From Bacillus sp. EB01 (lineage in GTDB: Bacteria; Bacillota; Bacilli; Bacillales; Cytobacillaceae), in contig NZ_HG964497.1 in NCBI RefSeq assembly GCF_000613125.1, forward strand, positions 4,365,127 to 4,429,126: a stretch of DNA of 64,000 bases. Direction: 5' to 3'. The notes under the pieces were generated by a model. It searched no databases. It was given only the letters and a program-made list of their open reading frames with translations, and was not told where the DNA came from. The translations under genes and the position numbers were made by a program. Positions 58,300-64,000 of this stretch are shown piece after piece. Each line of letters starts with the position of its first letter. Position 1 is the first letter of the stretch.

Positions 58300-58515
58300 T
58301 AAGCAAGCTTCAAGTACATTTTGACTTTCACGGACATATAAAATGTCCAGCAAACTAAGTTTCAAGTACATTTTGCCTGCCATGAACCTTTAAAATGTCC
58401 AGCAAATCGAGTTTCAAGGACAATTTGAGGGGCACTGACAGCCAAAATGTCCACCAAACCAAGTTTCGAGGACAATTTGACTGAAAAGAACATGTAAAAT
58501 GTCCTCGAAAACTGA
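58300..58515. repeat. 52-bp-period dyad array C
   Basis: Four units. TTCAAGTACATTTT / TTCAAGGACAATTTG / TTCGAGGACAATTTG cores start at 58309, 58361, 58413 and 58465, exactly 52 bp apart. The inverted AAAATGTCC core sits between them (58341, 58393, 58445 region, last at 58497). Same core as arrays A and B. Between ypgR and brxA. Confidence 0.88.
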
Positions 58516-58661
58516 TTTAAAAATCCGGAAACTTTTCCTCGAATTCAAACAAGAAGAAGTGTGCCTGTTAAAATACATTTTTACAAAAATATTGGTTTTG
58601 TATAATGGAATATGGAAACTATTTATAGTATGCTAATACCAGAAACGGAGGGATCTATCTT

Positions 58662-59096
58662 ATGTCAATGGCATATGAAGAATATATGAAGCAAATGGTA
58701 AAGCCAATGCGTGAGGAATTAACAAATGCAGGCTTTAAAGAATTAACAACTCCTGAAGACGTCAATGCTTTCATGGGTGAAGCAAAAGGGACAGCTGTTG
58801 TTGTGATCAACTCAGTTTGCGGCTGTGCAGCAGGCCTTGCGCGCCCAGCGATTACACAGACAGTCATGAACACTGAAAAACAGCCAGACCATCTGGTTAC
58901 AGTTTTTGCAGGCCAGGATAAAGAAGCAACCGCAAAAATGCGCGAGTACTTCGGGGATATCCCGCCATCCTCGCCATCTGTTGCACTCTTGAAGGACGGC
59001 CAGGTTGTCCACTTCATTCCGCGCCATGATATTGAAGGAAACACAATGGAAGGTGTCATGGAAAACCTTACCACAGGAATTAAAAACAATTTCTAA
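58662..59096 (+). CDS. brxA: bacilliredoxin BrxA (YphP family)
   Basis: The 144-residue thioredoxin-fold protein removes bacillithiol from oxidised proteins. The active-site CGC motif lies in VINSVCGCAAGLARPAIT, where B. subtilis YphP/BrxA has the same sequence. AGQDKEATAKMREYFGD and FIPRHDIEG are also near identical. CGGAGGG precedes ATG. In B. subtilis it is next to ypiP. A terminator follows. Confidence 0.96.
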   Translation: MSMAYEEYMKQMVKPMREELTNAGFKELTTPEDVNAFMGEAKGTAVVVINSVCGCAAGLARPAITQTVMNTEKQPDHLVTVFAGQDKEATAKMREYFGDIPPSSPSVALLKDGQVVHFIPRHDIEGNTMEGVMENLTTGIKNNF

Positions 59097-59123
59097 AAGG
59101 ATGCCGAATGGCGTCCTTTTTTT
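59095..59123 (+). terminator. terminator after brxA
   Basis: AAAGGATGCC / GGCGTCCTTT with loop GAAT and T-run. Confidence 0.85.
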
Positions 59124-59179
59124 AGCTAAAAATTCTGACCTCTCCAATTGGCGAGGCTGTTTCTATTAGGAGATTCATT

Positions 59180-59956
59180 ATGTTTGTAACCACAGCGTAC
59201 CGAGTAACTGAAACAATGTTAAATAAGGCTAAGGAAGTTGCAATGGACCTTGATATTCCTTTCCTTCCGCGCGGGAAAAAGTCGATATCGCGCATGCAGG
59301 AGGAAAGGGGTACGGGTTGCATTGTCGCGGGCAACGATAGCATCAAGCTTTACAGCTTTAGAGAAGATACACCTTTTTTCTTTCACCCGTCTTCCGCGAT
59401 GTTCCGAGTCAAGCGGCTGATTGAAGGGGGAAGTGACCCTTTAATCGAAGCTGCTGGCCTTGAAAGAGGCCACTCATTCCTGGACTGTACACTTGGGCTC
59501 GCCTCAGATTCCATAGTCGCAAGTTTTGTCACCGGAAAAGAAGGTATGGTGACAGGGATTGAAGGGAATCAATATGTCGCTTATCTCGTAAAAAAAGGGC
59601 TTCTCAGCTGGGCGACAGGCGTTGCTCCACTTGATGAAGCAATGAGCCGTGTTCAGGTTGTAAATTCCAGTTCTTTATCCTTTTTGAAAAGCCTGCCCGA
59701 CAATTCGGTTGACTGTGTGTACTGGGATCCGATGTTTGAAGAAAGCATCGACGAATCGGAGGGAATCAAGTCGCTCCGCCAATTTGCCTTGTACGAAGGG
59801 CTTGGTGAAGAGGAAATAATAGAGTCGCTGCGAGTGTCTCGCAACCGGGTCGTCCTCAAGGATCATTTCAAAAGCACAAGATTTGACGAGTTCGGCTTCA
59901 GGCGGGCAATCAGGAAAGCGGCCAAATTCCATTACGGATACCTAGAAAAAAAATAA
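59180..59956 (+). CDS. ypiP: class I SAM-dependent methyltransferase, RsmJ-like (YpiP)
   Basis: A 258-residue methyltransferase. FLDCTLGLASDSIVASFV with a downstream VTGIEGNQYVAYLVKKGL forms the SAM site, and DCVYWDPMFEE is a DPPF-like catalytic loop. An N-terminal region (FLPRGKKSISRM) precedes it. The family includes the 16S rRNA m2G1516 enzyme RsmJ, but the target here is not known. AGGAG precedes ATG 59180. It sits between brxA and ypjP, as in B. subtilis. Confidence 0.9.
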   Translation: MFVTTAYRVTETMLNKAKEVAMDLDIPFLPRGKKSISRMQEERGTGCIVAGNDSIKLYSFREDTPFFFHPSSAMFRVKRLIEGGSDPLIEAAGLERGHSFLDCTLGLASDSIVASFVTGKEGMVTGIEGNQYVAYLVKKGLLSWATGVAPLDEAMSRVQVVNSSSLSFLKSLPDNSVDCVYWDPMFEESIDESEGIKSLRQFALYEGLGEEEIIESLRVSRNRVVLKDHFKSTRFDEFGFRRAIRKAAKFHYGYLEKK

Positions 59957-59985
59957 CAGCCGGCTCATGTCCGGCTGTGTGTTTC
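59956..59985. terminator. bidirectional terminator after ypiP
   Basis: ACAGCCGG / CCGGCTGT perfect 8-bp stem with a 7-nt loop, GTGTTT after it. Confidence 0.65.
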
Positions 59986-60057
59986 CTAATCGAAAATCGA
60001 ACAATATATAAAATAGCCAAGCATCATCAAGCCGCCAGTCATAATCACCCATTCCAT
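59986..60057 (-). CDS. possible 23-residue membrane peptide
   Basis: A minus-strand frame beginning MEWVIMTGGLMMLGYFIYCS (23 residues), with AGGGGTGGGAAGT directly upstream of ATG 60057. One hydrophobic helix ending at a small terminator. Short single-helix proteins of this kind exist in Bacillus, but I do not recognise this one. It could be real or chance. Confidence 0.45.
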   Translation of the reverse strand: MEWVIMTGGLMMLGYFIYCSIFD

Positions 60058-60177
60058 ACTTCCCACCCCTAAAGAAAAAATTTTCATTATATTTATAATA
60101 TCCATATAAAAAACTTTAAAACTCATTAAAAAAAGAAGTATAATAGGCTTATACATAAATGAAGGGGGGATAGGCAT

Positions 60178-60765
60178 TTGAAAACGTGGATTCGGAAATC
60201 ATTGATGGTCATGGTATCGATCCTTACATTTGGACTTATTACACCAGCCCAGATGAACTTTCTTGATCAGGTCAATGCCGATACCAAATCACCAGGCCGA
60301 GGTTCTGCTGAATTTGGCCCAAGCATACCAACCCAGTTTCAACAAACCCCCTCCATTACCCGTGATCAATTTATTGAGGATATGGTAAAGCTGGCGGAGA
60401 CCCGCTCATATGAAAAATTCGGGACTAGGATAAAGCCAGTGATTGAGAATGAATTTAAGGAAATCATCCTTCCTAATATAGAACAAGCTATTTCCAAAAC
60501 AGCTGCCCAGTTCCCTGAGGAGGACCTGACTGGACTGGCAATTTCCGAACAACCTGGTGCAGGGCTCTCGGAAAAAATCTTCCATATCAAGGACGTACGG
60601 ACAGGAAAAGATGTCATCCGCTTCCATGTCAGACGGGACAACCCGCCACAGGCAGGATACTGGTTCAATTTCCACTATCATACTGCCCATGACAGCTTCC
60701 AGGAACATCATGAGCTTGGCAGCATTTACTGGGACAAGAATACTCCTCCGAAATGGATGGCTTAA
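60178..60765 (+). CDS. ypjP: YpjP family secreted/membrane-anchored protein
   Basis: A 195-residue protein with a signal sequence (KSLMVMVSILTFGLITPAQM) and a mature domain containing YEKFGTRIKPVIENEFKEI and YWFNFHYHTAHDSFQEHHEL, a histidine-rich region near the C-terminus. The YpjP family is uncharacterised. Starts at TTG 60178 after GAAGGGGGGAT. Same place as in B. subtilis, between ypiP and thyB. Confidence 0.85.
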   Translation: MKTWIRKSLMVMVSILTFGLITPAQMNFLDQVNADTKSPGRGSAEFGPSIPTQFQQTPSITRDQFIEDMVKLAETRSYEKFGTRIKPVIENEFKEIILPNIEQAISKTAAQFPEEDLTGLAISEQPGAGLSEKIFHIKDVRTGKDVIRFHVRRDNPPQAGYWFNFHYHTAHDSFQEHHELGSIYWDKNTPPKWMA

Positions 60766-60791
60766 TAGATTACTAACTTCATTGCTAAAAC

Positions 60792-60817
60792 AACCCGGCC
60801 AAAACGCCGGGTTTTTC
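60792..60817 (+). terminator. terminator after ypjP
   Basis: AACCCGGC / GCCGGGTT stem with a 6-nt loop and TTTTT. Confidence 0.85.
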
Positions 60818-60989
60818 GTTGTTCAAGGAAGATTGCCGAATTAATTTTTGGGCAACTAAATTCTGTAGTAAGACCAATGCGCTTTTGTTCGTGTTTAGCC
60901 ACAATTTCCATCAAACCCACAGCCTGTTTCCACTATATAGATGGTATAATTCTGGTAGACTATAAAAATCGCGTACTGGGGAAATGAGA

Positions 60990-61691
60990 ATGAAAAAGCT
61001 TTTTTTAATAGTGGTTCCGGCGGTGCTGTTCTTCTTCCTTATCTCTACTTCAAAAGCTGCTCCTGGTGGTGTGGCGCTTGCCAATTTCAATGGCGATACG
61101 CCACTCGGCCAGCAATTGCAATACATTGATTGGGGAAACCTGTCAGGGACAGTCCTTTTACCCGAGGAAACGTTCGACACTTTCGAGGCCGCGGCAATTA
61201 TCCAACGGCTTGCAAAGCTTCCAGACTCGCTCCTTACAAAAATAAACCAGGAAGGCATTGTCGTCCGGCTCTTTGAGGGCAGACTGACAGATAATCCGAC
61301 AGCAAGCCATTTGAAAGGGGAGACGCCCCGGGGTTATACGAATGGAGCGACCTGGGATGCAGTGCCTGGTATTGGCGGCTCGGAGGTTGTTCTTGTAAAA
61401 ATCGGGGCAAGCGAGAAAGGAAAAGGTCATGGCTCTATTAATTTGGAGCTTCACGAGCTTGCTCATTCAATTGATAATCTTGTATATGATGGTCTATCTG
61501 AACAAAAAGCTTTTATCAAAGTGTGGGAAAAGGAACGCACTAAGCTTTTTCCGGGACTGAAATATTTTAACAACTATCCAGAGGAATATTTCGCAGAAGC
61601 ATTCGCGCTTTATTACTTATCAGAAGAGAGTAATCAATTTTTAGAAAAAACTGCTCCTCTCACATATAAATTGATTCAAGGCCTTGACTAA
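60990..61691 (+). CDS. anthrax lethal factor-related zinc metalloendopeptidase, secreted
   Basis: A 233-residue protein with a signal peptide (KKLFLIVVPAVLFFFLISTS) and a lethal-factor/Pro-Pro-endopeptidase-type catalytic domain. The zinc motif is LELHELAHSID (HEXXH), with a downstream YFNNYPEEYFAEAFALYY segment supplying the third ligand, as in this clan. GGGG is 8 nt before ATG 60990. Related enzymes in Bacillus and Clostridium cut proline-rich surface proteins or host kinases; here the substrate is unknown and virulence should not be assumed. Confidence 0.85.
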   Translation: MKKLFLIVVPAVLFFFLISTSKAAPGGVALANFNGDTPLGQQLQYIDWGNLSGTVLLPEETFDTFEAAAIIQRLAKLPDSLLTKINQEGIVVRLFEGRLTDNPTASHLKGETPRGYTNGATWDAVPGIGGSEVVLVKIGASEKGKGHGSINLELHELAHSIDNLVYDGLSEQKAFIKVWEKERTKLFPGLKYFNNYPEEYFAEAFALYYLSEESNQFLEKTAPLTYKLIQGLD

Positions 61692-61720
61692 CATATTTGT
61701 TTCAAGGCCTTTGCTTTTTT
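61678..61720 (+). terminator. terminator after the metallopeptidase gene
   Basis: AAGGCCTTGA / TCAAGGCCTT 10-bp perfect stem with a 14-nt loop, TGCTTTTTT after it; the stem contains the gene stop codon. Confidence 0.75.
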
Positions 61721-61758
61721 GATAGAATGAAAAGTAAAAACAAGGGAGGGTCTCTTAG

Positions 61759-62553
61759 ATGAAACAATATTTGGATCTATGCCGCCATGTTCTTGAAAAC
61801 GGGACAGAGAAAGGCGACAGGACAGGGACAGGCACGGTTTCGACATTTGGCTACCAGATGCGGTTCAACCTGCAGGAGGGCTTCCCGCTTATTACTACAA
61901 AAAAGCTGCATATGAGATCAATCATTCATGAATTGCTCTGGTTTTTGAATGGTGATACGAACGTCCGTTATTTGCAGGAAAATGGTGTGCGGATTTGGAA
62001 TGAATGGGCAGATGAAGAAGGAAATCTTGGCCCGGTATACGGAAAGCAGTGGCGTTCCTGGGAAGGTGCTGACGGGACAACAGTTGACCAGATCAGTGAC
62101 TTGATAGAGCAAATAAAGACAAATCCCAATTCACGCAGGCTGATTGTGAATGCCTGGAATGTGGCCGAAATTGATAAAATGGCGCTTGCTCCGTGTCATT
62201 GCCTGTTTCAATTTTATGTGGCTGACGGAAAGCTTTCATGCCAGCTGTACCAGCGCTCTGCTGACCTTTTCCTCGGTGTTCCGTTCAACATTGCTTCATA
62301 TGCGCTGTTGACCATGATGATTGCACAGGTATGCGACCTTGAACCAGGTGAATTCGTGCACACATTTGGCGATGTACATATTTATAACAATCATATCGAG
62401 CAGGTGAAGGAGCAGCTGAGCCGCGAACCAAGACAGCTTCCGAAAATGAACATTAATCCGGACGTAAAGGATATTTTTTCATTTAAATATGAGGACTTTA
62501 CTATTGATGGCTATGATCCTCATCCACACATCAAAGGGGTTGTCTCTGTATGA
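61759..62553 (+). CDS. thyA: thymidylate synthase (ThyA type)
   Basis: The 264-residue enzyme methylates dUMP to dTMP with methylene-THF. The catalytic cysteine is C146 in [31 protein letters not shown] and [14 protein letters not shown] are also present. Length and numbering equal E. coli ThyA and B. subtilis ThyB. GGGAGGG precedes ATG. It overlaps dfrA by 4 bp (ATGA), so both folate-cycle enzymes are made together. Same operon order as B. subtilis thyB-dfrA. Confidence 0.97.
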   Translation: MKQYLDLCRHVLENGTEKGDRTGTGTVSTFGYQMRFNLQEGFPLITTKKLHMRSIIHELLWFLNGDTNVRYLQENGVRIWNEWADEEGNLGPVYGKQWRSWEGADGTTVDQISDLIEQIKTNPNSRRLIVNAWNVAEIDKMALAPCHCLFQFYVADGKLSCQLYQRSADLFLGVPFNIASYALLTMMIAQVCDLEPGEFVHTFGDVHIYNNHIEQVKEQLSREPRQLPKMNINPDVKDIFSFKYEDFTIDGYDPHPHIKGVVSV

Positions 62554-63050
62554 TTTCGTTTATGTGGGCCATGGATGAAAACAGGGTGATTGGCAGGGAT
62601 AACAAGCTGCCATGGCATTTACCTGAGGATTTAAAATTTTTTAAACGTACAACAATGGGGCACCCGATTGCGATGGGCAGGAAAACGTTCGAATCAATAG
62701 GAAAACCGCTGCCTGGCCGCGAAAATATTATTATTACCCGAAACAGGGACTACACCTTTGAAGGCTGTACAGTTGTATACTCTGTAAAAGAATTCCTTGA
62801 TTATTGCAGGACAAAAGAAGAGGAAGTTTTCGTTATCGGCGGCGCTGAAATTTTCAAAGAACTGTTTCCGTATGCTGATAAGCTTTATTTGACGATGATC
62901 CATGCCGATTTTGAAGGGGATACGTACTTCCCGATTTTCCGCCCGAATGAATGGGAACTCGATTCAAGAGAAAAAGGACTCAGAGACGAGAAGAATCCAT
63001 ATGATTACGAGTTTCTTATTTACAAAAGGAAATCCGGAGGGAAGCAATGA
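62550..63050 (+). CDS. dfrA: dihydrofolate reductase
   Basis: The 166-residue enzyme regenerates tetrahydrofolate. N-terminal [20 protein letters not shown], then [40 protein letters not shown] and [11 protein letters not shown] are the standard DHFR motifs. Coupled to thyA through ATGA, and to plsC downstream through another 4-bp overlap. Confidence 0.96.
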   Translation: MISFMWAMDENRVIGRDNKLPWHLPEDLKFFKRTTMGHPIAMGRKTFESIGKPLPGRENIIITRNRDYTFEGCTVVYSVKEFLDYCRTKEEEVFVIGGAEIFKELFPYADKLYLTMIHADFEGDTYFPIFRPNEWELDSREKGLRDEKNPYDYEFLIYKRKSGGKQ

Positions 63051-63777
63051 TCAGGCTGGCAATCTGTTTTGCCTATATTTGCGGCTATCTCTTATACAGC
63101 ACCATTGAGCTTCGCCGCTTGAAAAAGCTCGACCTGGCCTTGCCAGTGGCAGTCCGCGACAAAATCATACATGCAACACCGAAACGCTGGTCGCGAAACA
63201 TCATGAAATTGACGGGGTCAAAGGTGACCGTAATTGGTGAGGAGAATATACCTAAAGGTGCTGTTGTGTTCATTTCCAACCATGAAGGCGATTTTGATGT
63301 GCCGGTGCTGCTCGGATATTTATCAAAACCGTTCGGATTCATTTCCAAGGTGGAAGTGAAAAAGGTACTGATTATGAGAAAGTGGATGGAGTTAATCAAC
63401 TGTGTTTTCATGGATAGGGGCGACCGCCGTCAGGCTATTGCATCTCTTCGTGAAGGAGCTGAAATGCTGAAGAAGGGACATTCACTGGTGATTTTTCCTG
63501 AAGGCACCCGCAGTAAGGGCGGTGTTGTCGGCATGTTCAAATCCGGCAGCTTTCGTCTCCCGAAAGATGGTGAAGTTCCAATAATCCCAATCTCGATTCA
63601 GGGTACATCGAATGTTTTTGAAAAAAATGCCGTCTCATAAGGCCCGCTGAAATTATTGTTACAATTGGTGAACCACTGATGCCGGAGATATTTCTTCAAA
63701 AAGACTTGAAGCAAGTCGCAGAAGAAGTCCGGCTGACCATTATTGCTAACATGGGTGATAACAGAAAGGTGTCCTAA
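63047..63777 (+). pseudogene. plsC: 1-acyl-sn-glycerol-3-phosphate acyltransferase, frameshifted near the C-terminus
   Basis: The first frame encodes 197 residues of a PlsC: membrane helix at the N-terminus, ISNHEGDFDVPVLLG (the NHX4D motif with H), MDRGDRRQ, and the second motif IFPEGTRSKGG. It stops at 63638-63640. The sequence that normally follows (LIRPAEIIVTIGEP, then a helix) continues in the -1 frame to a TAA at 63775-63777. One base is missing, either in the A7 run at 63621-63627 or in a GG to G change at 63629. This may be a true frameshift, a sequencing error, or recoding at A-AAA-AAT. Positioned after dfrA as in B. subtilis (ypkP). Confidence 0.8.
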
Positions 63778-63779
63778 TC

Positions 63780-63816
63780 AAAAACATCAGCCAATTAAGA
63801 TGGCTGATGTTTTTGA
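63780..63816. terminator. bidirectional terminator after plsC
   Basis: Perfect 13-bp stem AAAACATCAGCCA / TGGCTGATGTTTT with a 7-nt loop and T-runs on both strands. Confidence 0.92.
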
Positions 63817-63819
63817 TTT

Positions 63820-63999
63820 CTAGTCTTGATAACCAAATTGCTCATAGTGACTTAGCGCGCCTAACATCTTCCTAAATTCTTCAGGACTCCGAAATTCATC
63901 TTCCTGAAAGTGTGTTCGGATCCATTCAATCAATTCCGAAGGGCTGTTAAAGAAAACACCACTTGTATCGCTTTTTCGAATCATATAGCGGCCGTTGTC
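63820..63999 (-). CDS. small protein of unknown function, 5' end outside window
   Basis: The last 59 codons of a minus-strand gene, ending at TAG 63820-63822 next to the shared terminator. The visible part (GRYMIRKSDTSGVFFNSPSE, LIEWIRTHFQEDEF, MLGALSHYEQFGYQD) is charged and mainly helical. The start lies beyond the window. I recognise no family. Confidence 0.6.
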   Translation of the reverse strand, partial: DNGRYMIRKSDTSGVFFNSPSELIEWIRTHFQEDEFRSPEEFRKMLGALSHYEQFGYQD

Positions 64000-64000
64000 C

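Noticed and set aside
27105-58515. 52-bp arrays as CRISPR arrays
   Set aside because: No unique spacers, units are diverged palindromes throughout, no cas genes in the window.
60990-61691. Calling the metallopeptidase a toxin
   Set aside because: Only the catalytic clan is shared with lethal factor; no receptor-binding or translocation domain is present.
1-64000. tRNA genes, prophage or insertion sequences
   Set aside because: No cloverleaf with CCA-type ends, integrase, transposase or phage structural gene was seen.

Overview
The window is chromosomal DNA from a spore-forming member of the Bacillaceae. Gene order follows the Bacillus subtilis ypmB-aspB-asnS-dnaD-nth-ypoC / ponA-recU / yppC-yppG / mrfAB-cotD-ypsA-gpsB-rnpB-ypsC segment and then the ypwA, bpsAB, dynA, ypcP, sspL, ypeP-ypeQ, cspD, topB, bsaA, ypgQ-ypgR, brxA, ypiP-ypjP and thyA-dfrA-plsC blocks. 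Spore genes (sspM, sspL, cotD, yppG), AGGAGG-type ribosome binding sites and frequent GTG/TTG starts agree with this. I see no prophage, insertion sequence, CRISPR array, tRNA or rRNA; the only clear RNA gene is class B RNase P RNA (rnpB).

Layout: 1-13 kb holds ypmB (cut by the window edge), aspB, asnS, dnaD, nth, ypoC, then ponA/recU on the minus strand, yppC to yppG with sspM, and a small heat-shock protein. 13.5-15.6 kb holds hcp and a Crp/Fnr regulator. 15.8-23.7 kb is DNA repair (mrfAB), cotD, ypsA, gpsB, rnpB and an rRNA methyltransferase. 23.7-27.1 kb is a respiration/nitrogen-oxide-type island: a minus-strand operon of a second Crp/Fnr regulator, two DUF2249 proteins, a 12-TM heme-copper/NnrS-like protein and a MIP18 Fe-S assembly factor, with another DUF2249 gene on the plus strand. 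27.4-36.4 kb carries ypwA, an EamA transporter, a ba3-type cytochrome oxidase operon, an SDR, the bpsAB alkylpyrone pair and a Fur-box-preceded 30-residue peptide. 36.9-49.3 kb carries dynA, ypcP, sspL, a PAP2-like gene, two RNase H-like genes, cspD and topB. 50-64 kb carries fhs, a glutathione peroxidase, degV, ypgQ, an ABC-F gene, cvfC, brxA, ypiP, ypjP, a lethal-factor-like metallopeptidase, thyA-dfrA and a frameshifted plsC.

Two signals stand out. (1) Seven separate intergenic regions (about 12.6, 27.1, 40.7, 42.0, 45.0, 49.5 and 58.4 kb) contain short tandem arrays that all repeat with exactly 52 bp period. In the clearest ones each unit is two inverted half-units, so dyad centres fall every 26 bp. 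Five arrays share a GACATTTT-type core; two keep the 52-bp period with unrelated sequence. I do not recognise this family. (2) A dyad GTGAT-N4-ATCAC occurs upstream of hcp, the crp2-DUF2249-NnrS-like operon and the ba3 oxidase operon, with a degenerate copy before the divergent DUF2249 gene. Each sits 28.5-29.5 bp from a predicted -10 box, the geometry of class II Crp/Fnr activation, and both Crp/Fnr paralogues in the window carry an RETVSR recognition helix. This suggests a small local regulon for low oxygen or nitrogen oxides.

A second dispersed intergenic element (about 310 bp when longest) occurs at 19.5 and 36.5 kb, inverted at 12.3 kb, shortened at 3.2 and 54.2 kb, and its inner part is present as two 149-bp tandem units just before fhs.
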